A stretch of 64,000 bases of DNA from a virus. This document shows positions 26,846 to 35,794 of this stretch, piece by piece (position 1 is the first letter of the stretch; every line of letters begins with the position of its first letter). A program made the position numbers and the translations under genes. The DNA is taken from IMG/VR virus record IMGVR_UViG_3300006990_000013, positions 53,771 through 117,770 of that record. The stretch is one strand, 5' to 3'. The notes beneath the pieces are model-generated. The model was not told the DNA's origin, made no database searches, and worked only from the letters and a program-made list of their open reading frames with translations.

Positions 26846-26873
26846 CACAACGCAAATACAACGTAATACAACG
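26845..26873 (+). promoter_or_regulatory. Direct repeats in the gp32 leader, candidate gp32 operator
   Basis: Three copies of A(A)YACAACG (26845-26852, 26855-26863, 26865-26873) lie about 10-11 nt apart in an unstructured A-rich leader just before the GGAG site (26881-26884). T4 gp32 represses its own translation by cooperative binding to an unstructured A/U-rich leader. Operator function here is inferred. Confidence 0.4.
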
Positions 26874-26891
26874 CTATAAAGGAGAATAATT

Positions 26892-27836
26892 ATGGCATCA
26901 GACTTTAACGCACTCAAGAAGAACCGTTCTAAGTCATTAGACAAGTTGAATGCTCAACTTGACAAAATCACCACAAAATCATATGCAGATCCCAATGAAG
27001 GGAAGTTTTGGAAACCAACTCGTGACAAAGCGGGTAATGGGTTTGCAATCATTCGTTTCTTGGCACCAACCCAAGGGGAAGAAGTGCCGTTTGTACGTAT
27101 CTGGGATCATGGTTTCCAAGGGCCAACAGGTCAGTGGTATATCGAAAACTCTCTGACTACACTGAATCAAGACGATCCAGTATCAGAGTATAACTCAAAA
27201 CTGTGGAACTCTGGTGTGGAGTCCGACAAGGAACTCGCACGTAAACAGAAACGTCGACTGAAGTATGTGTCGAACATCTTGGTGATCAAGGATTCAGCGA
27301 ATCCTGAGAACGAAGGTCAAGTCTTCATGTATCAGTACGGTAAGAAGATCTTTGATAAACTCAACGATCTGATGAACCCTCAGTTTGAGGACGAGACTCC
27401 AGTAAACCCATTCGACTTCTGGGAAGGTGCAAACTTCCGTCTGAAGATTCGTAAGTTCGAAGGTTACCCAAACTATGACAAGTCAGAGTTTGATGCGCCA
27501 TCAGCACTATTCGAAGATGATGCAGAAATCGAATCAGTATGGCAAAAGCAACACAAGTTGCAAGACCTTCTGGATCCGTCAAACTTCAAATCATATTCTG
27601 AGTTGAAGGAAAAGTTGTACCGTGTCCTCGCATTGGATGACGCTGGCCCAACTGCACCTAGTGCATATGATGATGAAGACGATGGACTGAATCTTGGGGC
27701 ATCAATGCCTTCATCCGCTCCTACTCCATCACCTACGATGGCGGACGATATCCCTTTTGATACCGCTCCTAGTTCAATGAATGTTGATGACGATGATGAT
27801 GATCTTTCAATCTTCAAGGAACTCGCTAAAGGATAA
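26892..27836 (+). CDS. gp32: Single-stranded DNA-binding protein gp32
   Basis: 314 residues. Basic N-terminal cooperativity segment (LKKNRSKSLDKLNAQLDK), then an OB-type core with KFWKPTRDKAGNGFAIIRFLAP, FVRIWDHGFQGPTGQWYIENS and FRLKIRKFEGYPNYDKSEF, and an acidic C-terminal tail (DDDDDDLSIFKELAKG) that recruits replication partners. The cysteines of the T4 zinc site are absent, as in marine relatives. AAAGGAG precedes the ATG. Confidence 0.96.
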   Translation: MASDFNALKKNRSKSLDKLNAQLDKITTKSYADPNEGKFWKPTRDKAGNGFAIIRFLAPTQGEEVPFVRIWDHGFQGPTGQWYIENSLTTLNQDDPVSEYNSKLWNSGVESDKELARKQKRRLKYVSNILVIKDSANPENEGQVFMYQYGKKIFDKLNDLMNPQFEDETPVNPFDFWEGANFRLKIRKFEGYPNYDKSEFDAPSALFEDDAEIESVWQKQHKLQDLLDPSNFKSYSELKEKLYRVLALDDAGPTAPSAYDDEDDGLNLGASMPSSAPTPSPTMADDIPFDTAPSSMNVDDDDDDLSIFKELAKG

Positions 27837-27842
27837 GACGGT

Positions 27843-28157
27843 ATGAGTAGTAAACAAACTTCTGATATTATCGATTTCGATTTTGGATTCAGCTTTATTG
27901 ATGATGAAATCGAAGAGGTAAAAGAAAAAGCAGCGTCCGCTGAGGGCACTGCTGAAGAACTTGAAACACAACTCAGTAATCTCATGAATGAGAAGATTAG
28001 CTTAGAAGCAAGACTGGATAAACTGTTTAACTCAGTTGTTCCCTTCCTTGACAATCTATGTAAATCACCAGAGAAGAGTACAATTTTCTGGCCTGACCGT
28101 GTTGACAAGATCGACAACTACAAACAAAAGTTAAAGGCTATCGCTGAAGGAGATTAA
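27843..28157 (+). CDS. Small acidic coiled-coil protein between gp32 and uvsX
   Basis: 104 residues. An acidic DFDFGF start is followed by a predicted coiled coil (EIEEVKEKAASAEGTAEELE...LMNEKISLEARLDKLF). Placed 6 nt after gp32 and 1 nt before uvsX, so it is probably co-expressed with the recombination genes. I know no function for it. Confidence 0.65.
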   Translation: MSSKQTSDIIDFDFGFSFIDDEIEEVKEKAASAEGTAEELETQLSNLMNEKISLEARLDKLFNSVVPFLDNLCKSPEKSTIFWPDRVDKIDNYKQKLKAIAEGD

Positions 28158-28158
28158 G

Positions 28159-29220
28159 GTGAGTCTATTAGATAAAATGCTCAAATCAGGAGCAGTGAAG
28201 ACTTCTTCAATTCTTTCTAAGTCAAAGTTTTTCGAGGCGAAGGATCCCATTCAAACGGAACTTCCCATCGTTAACATTGCATTTAGTGGATCATTGAAGG
28301 GGGGATTAATCCCCGGCCTAACTGTAGTTGCAGGGCAGTCAAAGTCATTTAAGACTTTGCTGTCTCTGTACTGCATGAAGGCATATCTAGATAAGTACGA
28401 AGAAGGCGTGGCATTATTGTACGACTCTGAGTATGGTATTACACCAGAATATCTAGAAAGTTACAACATCGACACCAACCGTGTTATACATATTCCTGTA
28501 GAAGATGTTGAACAACTAAAGTTCGACATCACTAAGAGGTTGGACGAAGTAGACAAAGGTGATCGTGTATTCGTCATGATTGACTCTGTTGGTAATCTTG
28601 CATCTAAGAAAGAAGTCGAAGACGCTAAGAACGAGAAGGCAGTTGCCGACATGTCTCGTGCGAAAGCGTTGAAGTCTCTCTTCCGCATTATTACACCTAA
28701 GTTGACTGCAAAAGACATCCCTTGTCTTGCAATCAACCACGTCTATCAGGAAATCGGAATGTTTCCTAAGGCGATTGTATCTGGTGGAACTGGTATCTAT
28801 TACTCCGCAAACCAAATCTTTATCATCTCTAAATCGCAAGAGAAGGATGGTACAGATCTCGCAGGGTTTAAGTTTACTATCAACATCGAAAAGTCACGCT
28901 TCGTGAAAGAGAAGTCCAAACTTCCATTCACAGTTCTCTATGAGTCAGGTATTCAGAAGTGGTCATCATTATTTGACCTCGCACTGGACGCAGGGTTCAT
29001 TGCCAAATCTACACAGGGATGGTATAATCTCGTAGATATGGATAGCGGTGAAGTTATCGAACCACGTCGACGTTTGAAAGATATCGAACAAGATGACGCA
29101 TTCTTTGAGAAATTGGTTGCCAACGATGACTTTAACGTGTATATTGAGCGCAAGTTTAAATTAAACATGGCACAGGCTGAAGATGATAGAAACAACGATA
29201 CTGACGAACCTGATTCTTAA
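28159..29220 (+). CDS. uvsX: UvsX RecA-like recombinase
   Basis: 353 residues; GTG start after GAAGGAGATTAAG. GLTVVAGQSKSFKTLL is the UvsX-type Walker A (GxSKSFKT), ALLYDSEYGI the catalytic Glu region and VFVMIDSVGNL Walker B. Contains an acidic C-terminus. Forms presynaptic filaments on gp32-coated ssDNA for recombination-dependent replication. Overlaps gp41 by 38 nt. Confidence 0.95.
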   Translation: MSLLDKMLKSGAVKTSSILSKSKFFEAKDPIQTELPIVNIAFSGSLKGGLIPGLTVVAGQSKSFKTLLSLYCMKAYLDKYEEGVALLYDSEYGITPEYLESYNIDTNRVIHIPVEDVEQLKFDITKRLDEVDKGDRVFVMIDSVGNLASKKEVEDAKNEKAVADMSRAKALKSLFRIITPKLTAKDIPCLAINHVYQEIGMFPKAIVSGGTGIYYSANQIFIISKSQEKDGTDLAGFKFTINIEKSRFVKEKSKLPFTVLYESGIQKWSSLFDLALDAGFIAKSTQGWYNLVDMDSGEVIEPRRRLKDIEQDDAFFEKLVANDDFNVYIERKFKLNMAQAEDDRNNDTDEPDS

Positions 29221-30601
29221 TGAGGAATACTACCGAAAGGTATATCCTTATCTGAAACCAGATTACTTTGAAGACTCAAATCTGCGCAAGGTGTTTGACA
29301 CCTTCGCAGACTACGTTGAGAAGTACAAAGAGCAACCTTCCTTGGAAGCTCTTAAACTCACACTAGACAAAAGAAAAGACTTCAACGAAGACAGTTACTC
29401 ACAAGTGATGTCTGTGGTCAATACTTTTGCACGTGATGAGGAAACAGATAACAAGTTCTTGGTTGATGAAACTGAAAAGTTCTGCCAAGACCGTGATCTG
29501 TATAATTCTATACGGCAATCAATTCAGATTCTTGAGGGTGAAGGGGGTGGACTCGAAAAGGGTTCCATCCCCAAACTTCTTTCAGACTCTCTTGGGATTA
29601 GTTTCGACACCAGTGTTGGACACGACTTCCTAGAAGACTTTGAAGGTAGATATGAATTCTATCACCGTAAAGAAGAACGCATCCCCTTTGATATTGACAT
29701 CCTTAATAAGATTACCAAAGGTGGTCTGCCTCGTAAGTCTATGACTGTACTACTCGCCACGACTGGTGGTGGTAAGTCATTGATCAAATGTCACATGGCT
29801 GCGAACCATCTCATGTACGGTAAGAATGTTCTGTACATCACTATGGAGATGGCAGAAGAAGAGATTGGTAGACGTATTGATGCAAACATCATGGACGTGA
29901 CTATTGATGAGATATCAATCACTCCACGTGATGTGTTCGAGAAACGTATGAACAGGTACAAGTCTAAGACGCCAGGCAAGTTGGTCATTAAAGAATACCC
30001 AACTGGTTCTGCACACGTTGGACATATGCGACATCTGTTAAACGAACTTCGTATGAAAAAGAATTTTCAACCAGATATCATATTTGTTGATTACCTCAAC
30101 ATCTGTTCATCTGCACGTGTTCGTGGCGCAGCCGCAGCCAATTCATACACATTGGTGAAATCTATAGCAGAAGAGGTACGTGGTCTTGCGATGGAATTTA
30201 ATTGTGCTGTGGTTACTTCGTCTCAATTCAATCGTGATGGTTATGGGAATAGTGACGTTGACCTTACTAATACTAGCGAAAGTATGGGGATAACACACAC
30301 AGCAGACGCAATCTTTGGTCTAGTTACGACAGAAGAACTGGATGATCTTGGTCAGATTATGATCAAACAACTCAAAAATCGTTGGGGAGATCTTGGTTAT
30401 TACAGAAAGTTCCTTGTAGGGGTTGACAGATCCAAGATGAAGATATATGATTTAGAAGAGAGTGCACAGGACAATATCGGTCAGTCAAGTGACGATAAAG
30501 TAAATGGAAACAAGCCTGATGACACTCCCCTATTTGATAAAACTTCTATTGGTACAACCAAGAAGAAGGACATTTTCAGTATGACTGAAGGCCTTCAATA
30601 A
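29183..30601 (+). CDS. gp41: Replicative DNA helicase gp41 (DnaB family)
   Basis: 472 residues. The start MIETTILTNLILNEEYYRKV matches T4 gp41 (ILSHLIFDEAYF..V). RecA-like core has Walker A ATTGGGKSLIKC, MEMAEEEIGRR (catalytic Glu) and IIFVDYLNICSS (Walker B), with the DnaB-type N-terminal helical domain at 1-150. Hexameric 5'-3' fork helicase loaded by gp59 and paired with the gp61 primase at 47605. Confidence 0.95.
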   Translation: MIETTILTNLILNEEYYRKVYPYLKPDYFEDSNLRKVFDTFADYVEKYKEQPSLEALKLTLDKRKDFNEDSYSQVMSVVNTFARDEETDNKFLVDETEKFCQDRDLYNSIRQSIQILEGEGGGLEKGSIPKLLSDSLGISFDTSVGHDFLEDFEGRYEFYHRKEERIPFDIDILNKITKGGLPRKSMTVLLATTGGGKSLIKCHMAANHLMYGKNVLYITMEMAEEEIGRRIDANIMDVTIDEISITPRDVFEKRMNRYKSKTPGKLVIKEYPTGSAHVGHMRHLLNELRMKKNFQPDIIFVDYLNICSSARVRGAAAANSYTLVKSIAEEVRGLAMEFNCAVVTSSQFNRDGYGNSDVDLTNTSESMGITHTADAIFGLVTTEELDDLGQIMIKQLKNRWGDLGYYRKFLVGVDRSKMKIYDLEESAQDNIGQSSDDKVNGNKPDDTPLFDKTSIGTTKKKDIFSMTEGLQ

Positions 30602-30602
30602 T

Positions 30603-30610
30603 GATAAATA
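30603..30610 (+). promoter_or_regulatory. Late-promoter-like GATAAATA
   Basis: GATAAATA (one mismatch to T4 TATAAATA) spans the gp41 stop region and lies 32 nt upstream of ATG 30643, the same spacing as the exact late promoters at 36465 and 45934. Confidence 0.5.
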
Positions 30611-30642
30611 GGATTACAGAAACACCTAAAACGAGTGAAAAG

Positions 30643-31701
30643 ATGAAATCCTTTAAACAACACCTCACCGAATCTATTAAGGCAGAGGACTTTGAGGCTG
30701 CTATTGTAATTGGTTGGCACGAAATCACAGGACAGGAACTGAATCCTAGTGATGCTGGTATATCTGATAAGGTATACCAGTCTCTCGTTGCACAACCAGA
30801 ATATATCGAAGCAGGCAAAAAGATTGCCACGTCTATCCAGAAACATTTCAAGTTAGGTAATAATGTGAAAGCAGAACAGTACGGACGTGCCAAGTCCAAA
30901 CTGACTGGTTTTTGGAAAGGATACGGTGCTTCAGATATCACACCAAAGACTGATATCCTAATCGGCGACAAAAGATTGTCTCTAAAGATTGGTATGGCAC
31001 AGTTGATGTCTGGTGGTAAATCAGAGTCAACTGCAACCTTTTATGCGGCTCTAGAAAAATCACAGATCAATGAATCTGCACAACTGGGTAAGGTAACAAA
31101 GATCTTTGACGACTTCGTCACTGCATCACTTGCGCCAGGCAAACTAAGACCTATCATCAAGTCAGGCGAGAATGAACTCGTCAACCGTGGTGAGAAGGCA
31201 CACAAATTAGTTATGCAAGAACTTGGTACTCTGTTCGAAGAGAACGAGAAGTTCAAGATTGAATTTGCACGTGAAGCAATGTCTGGTTTCATGAAGTACG
31301 GTGAGAACGCAAATGCTGCTGCAGAATTCATGGTGGTATCAGATCACTCAGGTTCCTCTACAAAGATTACATCAGTATATGACGATGCGTACTGTAAGAA
31401 GATCGCAGATCAGATGAAACTACAAGCACGTTTCAAAACGTCATCACGCAAACTCAAAGGTAAGAAGACAGGCGAGTATAACTTCTGGTCTGTCATTTCT
31501 CTTATCGTAGATGCGAAACTAAACGAAGACGTTGACACTCTTGATGAGAACATGTTTAAACGTATTGTTTCTAAAATCAAAGGTAAACTGGGTAACGCAC
31601 TTAAGAAGGCGAAGTCTTTTGTTAAATCAAAGGCATCAAACGTTCTTAAGTTTTTCGGCGTTGAACCCGATATCAAAGTAAACGACAAGGTAGAATTCTA
31701 A
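30643..31701 (+). CDS. Probable head-internal protein with capsid-targeting-like N-terminus
   Basis: 352 residues from ATG 30643. The in-frame ATG at 30601 would place a promoter-like motif inside the gene, so 30643 is preferred. MKSFKQHLTE resembles the T4 capsid-targeting sequence (MKTYQEFIAE type), with L-T-E as a gp21 protease site. The body has DITPKTDILIGDKRLSLKIG, where D...LK could belong to a PD-(D/E)xK-like nuclease, but the Glu is absent; that reading is weak. Lys-rich C-terminus. Likely packaged in the head. Confidence 0.6.
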   Translation: MKSFKQHLTESIKAEDFEAAIVIGWHEITGQELNPSDAGISDKVYQSLVAQPEYIEAGKKIATSIQKHFKLGNNVKAEQYGRAKSKLTGFWKGYGASDITPKTDILIGDKRLSLKIGMAQLMSGGKSESTATFYAALEKSQINESAQLGKVTKIFDDFVTASLAPGKLRPIIKSGENELVNRGEKAHKLVMQELGTLFEENEKFKIEFAREAMSGFMKYGENANAAAEFMVVSDHSGSSTKITSVYDDAYCKKIADQMKLQARFKTSSRKLKGKKTGEYNFWSVISLIVDAKLNEDVDTLDENMFKRIVSKIKGKLGNALKKAKSFVKSKASNVLKFFGVEPDIKVNDKVEF

Positions 31702-32945
31702 TGCAAAAGTTCAGTCAGTTTACTAATTTGTTATCAGAAGAAAAAAACCTTCACATGACACATGCAGAGGATGCAGTGATAGATGGTGGAGTGACTGGTA
31801 CACGCAACGTAATTAATTACCTTCGTGCAATTAGAGATATGTTAGGTGGTAATACCAAAGCGCCTGTAAACCTTTCAGTGAAGTGGGATGGTGCGCCTGC
31901 AATCTTTGCAGGGGTTGATCCATCAGATGGTAAATTCTTTATTGCAAAGAAAGGTGTATTTAACAAAAACCCAAAAGTCTATAAGACTGCCCAAGAAATT
32001 GATGATGATAGTTCTATTAAAGGTGACCTCAACTCCAAATTTAAAGTAGCACTTTCAGAGTTCTCAAAACTTGGAATTGAAGGAGTGATACAAGGTGATT
32101 TCCTCTATACTACGGAAGATCTTTCGACAGATGCTATTGATGGAGAATCGTATGTTACTTTCCATCCTAATACGATTGTTTATGCGATACCAAAGAAAAG
32201 CGAACTCGCTAAAAAAATATCAAGATCCAAGATCGGTGTGGTCTGGCATACAGTCTACAGAGGAGAATCTCTTGAGACAATGTCTGCAAGTTTTGGAGAG
32301 AAGATTACACCTAATCTCAAAGAAATAAAATCTGTATGGGCAGTTGATGCCGTATTCGAAGATAAGTCTGGTAGTGTAACCATGACTGCAAAAGAAACGG
32401 CGGCGGTGACTAAGAAACTGAGTGCCGCTGGAACGATCTTCAGAACAATCAAAAAAGATATCCTTAATGAGTTGGGAAACAACGAAGAGTTGAACCTACG
32501 TGTTAACACGTTCATTAATACTAAAGTTCGTGAAGGACAACGTATTGGTAATCCTAAAACATTCGTTAAGGGACTTGTAAAATATATTCAAGACTACTAT
32601 CAAAAAGAAGCCGACAAAAAGAAAACTGAAAAGGGTAAGAAGACGCAGACAGATAAGATGTCTAAAGCGTTGACAATGTTCAGTGACAAGAATACCAAAG
32701 AGATCGAAAAGGTATTCGAACTCTACAATCTATTAGTCGACACCAAGTTGATGGTTCTTGACAAACTTAATAAAGTAGATAGTCTAAAGACATTCTTAAA
32801 AACCTCAAAAGGATACGAAGTAACCAACCCAGAGGGTTTTGTTGCAATGGATCACTTGGGTAAGAACTCTCTTAAACTCGTTGATCGTCTTGCATTCAGT
32901 AAGGCAAACTTTGATCCACAATATATCAAAGGGTGGCAGAAATAA
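31701..32945 (+). CDS. Ligase-like nucleotidyltransferase with capsid-targeting-like N-terminus
   Basis: 414 residues, TAATG coupling. MQKFSQFTNLLSEE resembles a capsid-targeting sequence with an L-S-E cleavage site. NLSVKWDGAPAIFAG gives the KxDG adenylation motif of DNA/RNA ligases and capping enzymes (K61), followed by FFIAKKG, EGVIQGDFLY and KIGVVWHTVY at positions consistent with motifs III-IV. The C-terminal third is Lys-rich helical. Suggests a ligase or capping-type enzyme carried in the virion; activity is unproven. Confidence 0.65.
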   Translation: MQKFSQFTNLLSEEKNLHMTHAEDAVIDGGVTGTRNVINYLRAIRDMLGGNTKAPVNLSVKWDGAPAIFAGVDPSDGKFFIAKKGVFNKNPKVYKTAQEIDDDSSIKGDLNSKFKVALSEFSKLGIEGVIQGDFLYTTEDLSTDAIDGESYVTFHPNTIVYAIPKKSELAKKISRSKIGVVWHTVYRGESLETMSASFGEKITPNLKEIKSVWAVDAVFEDKSGSVTMTAKETAAVTKKLSAAGTIFRTIKKDILNELGNNEELNLRVNTFINTKVREGQRIGNPKTFVKGLVKYIQDYYQKEADKKKTEKGKKTQTDKMSKALTMFSDKNTKEIEKVFELYNLLVDTKLMVLDKLNKVDSLKTFLKTSKGYEVTNPEGFVAMDHLGKNSLKLVDRLAFSKANFDPQYIKGWQK

Positions 32946-33313
32946 TGGCAAACGTACACTACCTTAAACGATCACATAACGAAGCAGTAATAAAAGTATA
33001 CGTGACAGACTCATCTGGTGACACAATTGATGTGGCATTGTCAGACCTTATTGCTGATGGGGAAACATTTGACGCAGGTACGGCTTCGGTAACTATTAAA
33101 GAAATCTTCTGGGGTTGTAAACACAATAAACACATAGACATCTCACGATGGGATGGAGCAAATGCGCACGGTCATTACTATCTCGTAAACTCAGGTTCTC
33201 ACGAATATGTTGGCTTTGTGGATGACGTGTACTCAGATAGAGATATAAGAATCATAGGTGATAGTGAATTCCATTGTATAATGAAATTGACTAAGGTTAG
33301 TGGATACTCGTAA
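32945..33313 (+). CDS. Beta-rich virion-associated protein
   Basis: 122 residues from ATG 32945 (TAATG with the previous stop). ANVHYLKRSHNEAVIKVYV and IFWGCKHNKHIDISRWDG, together with GHYYLVNSG, are typical of small beta-sandwich structural proteins in marine T4-like phages. No enzyme motif. Structural role inferred. Confidence 0.6.
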   Translation: MANVHYLKRSHNEAVIKVYVTDSSGDTIDVALSDLIADGETFDAGTASVTIKEIFWGCKHNKHIDISRWDGANAHGHYYLVNSGSHEYVGFVDDVYSDRDIRIIGDSEFHCIMKLTKVSGYS

Positions 33314-33337
33314 CAGTGTTAGAAACGGAGAACAGTT

Positions 33338-33688
33338 ATGTTGAGAAGAATACCAGCAGTATTGTTAGGTATTTTCCTAACAGTACCATTTAATGCACAG
33401 GCTGAACAGTTTGTGATGCCCATTGGGTTAAGGTGTGACACTGATGTCAACAACATCATAGACATGGTTCAAACAAAATATGGTGAAATTCCTTTCGCCA
33501 GTTCCGAAACTTTGGTACAAGTAGTACCACAGGGTACATGGTTGCCAGGCGTTACCTTGCAGTTTATCAATCCCACATCTGGTTCATTCAGTATGATTAT
33601 GATGGACGAAGCAACAGGTGCAGGGTGTATGGTACTCGCAGGTCAAAAAATGACTTCCGTTAACGGTTATAAACCAACTACTAAATAA
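33338..33688 (+). CDS. Secreted/periplasmic hypothetical protein
   Basis: 116 residues. The N-terminus is a clear Sec signal peptide: positive MLRR, hydrophobic core AVLLGIFLTVPF, and NAQA-EQ as a signal peptidase I site near residue 22. The mature part has two cysteines (C34, C98) that may pair. CGGAGAA precedes the ATG. Exported phage protein of unknown role, possibly host-surface or superinfection related. Confidence 0.65.
   Translation: MLRRIPAVLLGIFLTVPFNAQAEQFVMPIGLRCDTDVNNIIDMVQTKYGEIPFASSETLVQVVPQGTWLPGVTLQFINPTSGSFSMIMMDEATGAGCMVLAGQKMTSVNGYKPTTK
33681..33687 (+). promoter_or_regulatory. Late-promoter-like CTAAATA
   Basis: CTAAATA spans the stop codon of the secreted protein and lies 24 nt before the methyltransferase ATG. 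Two other CTAAATA sites occupy the same stop-codon position (53013, 60612). Weaker than TATAAATA. Confidence 0.3.
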
Positions 33689-33711
33689 AAGAAAAACTTG
33701 GAGATTAGATT

Positions 33712-34275
33712 ATGGGAATGATACGTGATCGTGGACATGATGGTGGAAATACTTGGCGGTGGTTAGTCATCGAAAAGATGGTACGTCAAAACGGATGGAC
33801 TAAGGGCGCAGAACTTGGTGTGTGGCAGGGACAAACCTTCACGCATCTTGTACGTACTTGTAAAAACCTAAATTTGATTGGGGTAGATCTTTATGCACCT
33901 CAACCACAAAATAATGGGCCAGAGAAATGGACTGCAGGTGAAAACGGACACCCTTGGGATCACGAAACATATTACAATCGTATGAAACAGTTTTGCGCAC
34001 AGTATCCAGATCGTGCATTTATTCATAAGGATTATACTACAACGGTAGCAGACACATTAGAAGACGAGAGTCTCGACTTTGTTTTTATCGATGCAGATCA
34101 TGGTTATGAAGGATGTTCACGTGATATTGACGCATGGGCTCCAAAGGTGCGTAAAGGTGGATATGTCATGGGACATGATATTCACTTTGACACTGTTCTC
34201 AAAGCCGTGACAGAACGTTACGGTGATAACTATAACGTAGAAGACGACTTCATTTGGTGGGTAGAAAAACAATGA
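33712..34275 (+). CDS. Class I SAM-dependent methyltransferase
   Basis: 187 residues. GAELGVWQGQTFTHLVR is motif I (GxxxGxxT type), LIGVDLYAP the acidic loop, and LDFVFIDADHGYEGCSRDIDAW the motif IV region, matching the Methyltransf_24 group (O-methyltransferases acting on sugars or catechols). First gene of a small sugar/sulfate-transfer island (33.7-36.5 kb) set between virion genes. Confidence 0.8.
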   Translation: MGMIRDRGHDGGNTWRWLVIEKMVRQNGWTKGAELGVWQGQTFTHLVRTCKNLNLIGVDLYAPQPQNNGPEKWTAGENGHPWDHETYYNRMKQFCAQYPDRAFIHKDYTTTVADTLEDESLDFVFIDADHGYEGCSRDIDAWAPKVRKGGYVMGHDIHFDTVLKAVTERYGDNYNVEDDFIWWVEKQ

Positions 34276-34922
34276 ATATCGAAAAGAAAATAACTCAGAT
34301 CTGGATTGGGCCAAACCCTGCGCCGAAGGCATGGATGGATACTTGGAAAGAAAAACATCCAGAATGGGAATATGAAATATTTACAGATCAGATGTTGAAG
34401 GATCGCAAATGGATGAACCAACATCTCATCGAACACTATTATAATAACAAGAGATGGGCAGGCGTTTCAGATCTTATCCGTTACGAACTACTACTAGAAC
34501 GTGGGGGTTTCTTTCCAGAGGCAGACATGGAGTGTTATCATAACACTGATGAACTGTTTACTTCCCCACCACATATTGCATATACTTGTTATGAAAACGA
34601 ATTGTATCGTGCAAACTTTGTACAACCAATTCTTGCTTGCAATCCTGGCAATATGTTTGTTCGTATGTTGGTAGAGACACTACACCAACTTCGTGCAGAT
34701 CAACTGCATTACGAACCATTCAGATCTACAGGTAATGAGTTCTTGAGTAAACATATTCCAATGAACCTAGACAAAGTAAAAGTCTGGCCTTCACATTACT
34801 TCATCCCACAGTTCTATGTACGTGAGTCGAAGAGATATGACGGTACTGATAAGGTCTATGCGGAACATCATTGGGGTTCTACTGGAATGCCTTGGACAAA
34901 ACAGTACTCAACTGCTACCTAA
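34272..34922 (+). CDS. Glycosyltransferase with DxD motif (Och1/TcdA-like)
   Basis: 216 residues from ATG 34272 (ATGA overlap). KITQIWIGPNPAPKAWMDTWKEKHP is the typical start of the Gly_transf_sug family, SDLIRYELLLERGGFFPEADME carries the RYxxLxxxGGxYxDxD pattern with Phe-Pro-Glu instead of Tyr-x-Asp. Transfers a hexose from a nucleotide donor to a glycan; host-surface or virion glycan target is inferred. Confidence 0.8.
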   Translation: MNIEKKITQIWIGPNPAPKAWMDTWKEKHPEWEYEIFTDQMLKDRKWMNQHLIEHYYNNKRWAGVSDLIRYELLLERGGFFPEADMECYHNTDELFTSPPHIAYTCYENELYRANFVQPILACNPGNMFVRMLVETLHQLRADQLHYEPFRSTGNEFLSKHIPMNLDKVKVWPSHYFIPQFYVRESKRYDGTDKVYAEHHWGSTGMPWTKQYSTAT

Positions 34923-34942
34923 TGCATGGTGACAGAGGAAAT

Positions 34943-35032
34943 ATGCTCACCGTAAAGGTAATGGTTATTCTATGTGTGGTTTTACACTTTGTAGTCATAC
35001 CAATATGGATGTGGAGTTTAGGATTACATTGA
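34943..35032 (+). CDS. 29-residue single-pass membrane microprotein
   Basis: ATG 34943 is preceded by AGAGGAA. The product is almost entirely one hydrophobic segment (VKVMVILCVVLHFVVIPIWMW). Stop TGA 35030-35032 abuts the sulfotransferase ATG at 35033. Fills the only gap in this island. Function unknown. Confidence 0.5.
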   Translation: MLTVKVMVILCVVLHFVVIPIWMWSLGLH

Positions 35033-35794
35033 ATGTTTATATCACACAAATACAAATTTATTTTTCTTAGAGTTCCGAAGACTGCCTCAACTAGTCTTTC
35101 GGAATTCTTTGTTCGTAACATAGACGATCCAGATGCATTTTACACAGACGTAGATGATGCAAATCTTGATGGGACTGTGCCTCATGGTAAACTCAAAGAG
35201 ATTAGAGGAGTACACGAACACTACAAACCTTTCTCACACCTACATTTAAATCTAAAAGAACTCGTTGATTATGGTATAGTAACACCAGAACAAATCAACG
35301 AGTATTATTGTTTTGCGGTTCTCAGAGATCCTATTGAAAGACAAAAGAGTTTTTACTACTTCTTTAAGAAGTGGGAAGATGAGAGATCTGGTAAGAAACC
35401 CTATGATATAGACGATTACAAATTCATGGCACCTAATGGGTGGTTCGATGGTGACAAGGCAACAGGTGAAGATAACTCTAAACTACTTCAGAGCGATTTC
35501 CTCATGTATGATGGTAAACAACAAGGTGAGTATTGGTTATATGAAAACCTATTGGTTCATATACAGTCCTTTATGGATGATATTGGCGTGCCTATAAATC
35601 ATAAGTTGAAAAAACACAAATCAAATTTTAGAGTAGATAAAATTGATGAGTCCAAGTCATTTAATTTTGATCACCAAGCAATCACCACAATGAGACATTA
35701 TTATAAAAACGACTTCAACTTATATTCATTATTAAAGAGACAATATCATGCAGACACAACGAGCTTACATACTTACAATAGACAAACCAATTAG
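35033..35794 (+). CDS. Sulfotransferase family protein (PAPS-dependent)
   Basis: 253 residues. FIFLRVPKTASTSLSEFF is the 5'-phosphosulfate loop (PKTASTS) and YCFAVLRDPIERQKSFYYFF the 3'-phosphate block (RDPxxRxxS), as in carbohydrate sulfotransferase family 2. Flanked by glycosyltransferases, so a sulfated glycan is the likely product. Overlaps the next gene by 47 nt. Confidence 0.82.
   Translation: MFISHKYKFIFLRVPKTASTSLSEFFVRNIDDPDAFYTDVDDANLDGTVPHGKLKEIRGVHEHYKPFSHLHLNLKELVDYGIVTPEQINEYYCFAVLRDPIERQKSFYYFFKKWEDERSGKKPYDIDDYKFMAPNGWFDGDKATGEDNSKLLQSDFLMYDGKQQGEYWLYENLLVHIQSFMDDIGVPINHKLKKHKSNFRVDKIDESKSFNFDHQAITTMRHYYKNDFNLYSLLKRQYHADTTSLHTYNRQTN

Noticed and set aside
30423-30451. TTGACA-17-TATGAT inside gp41
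   Set aside because: One mismatch in the -10 and no clear gene need; weaker than the exact promoters.
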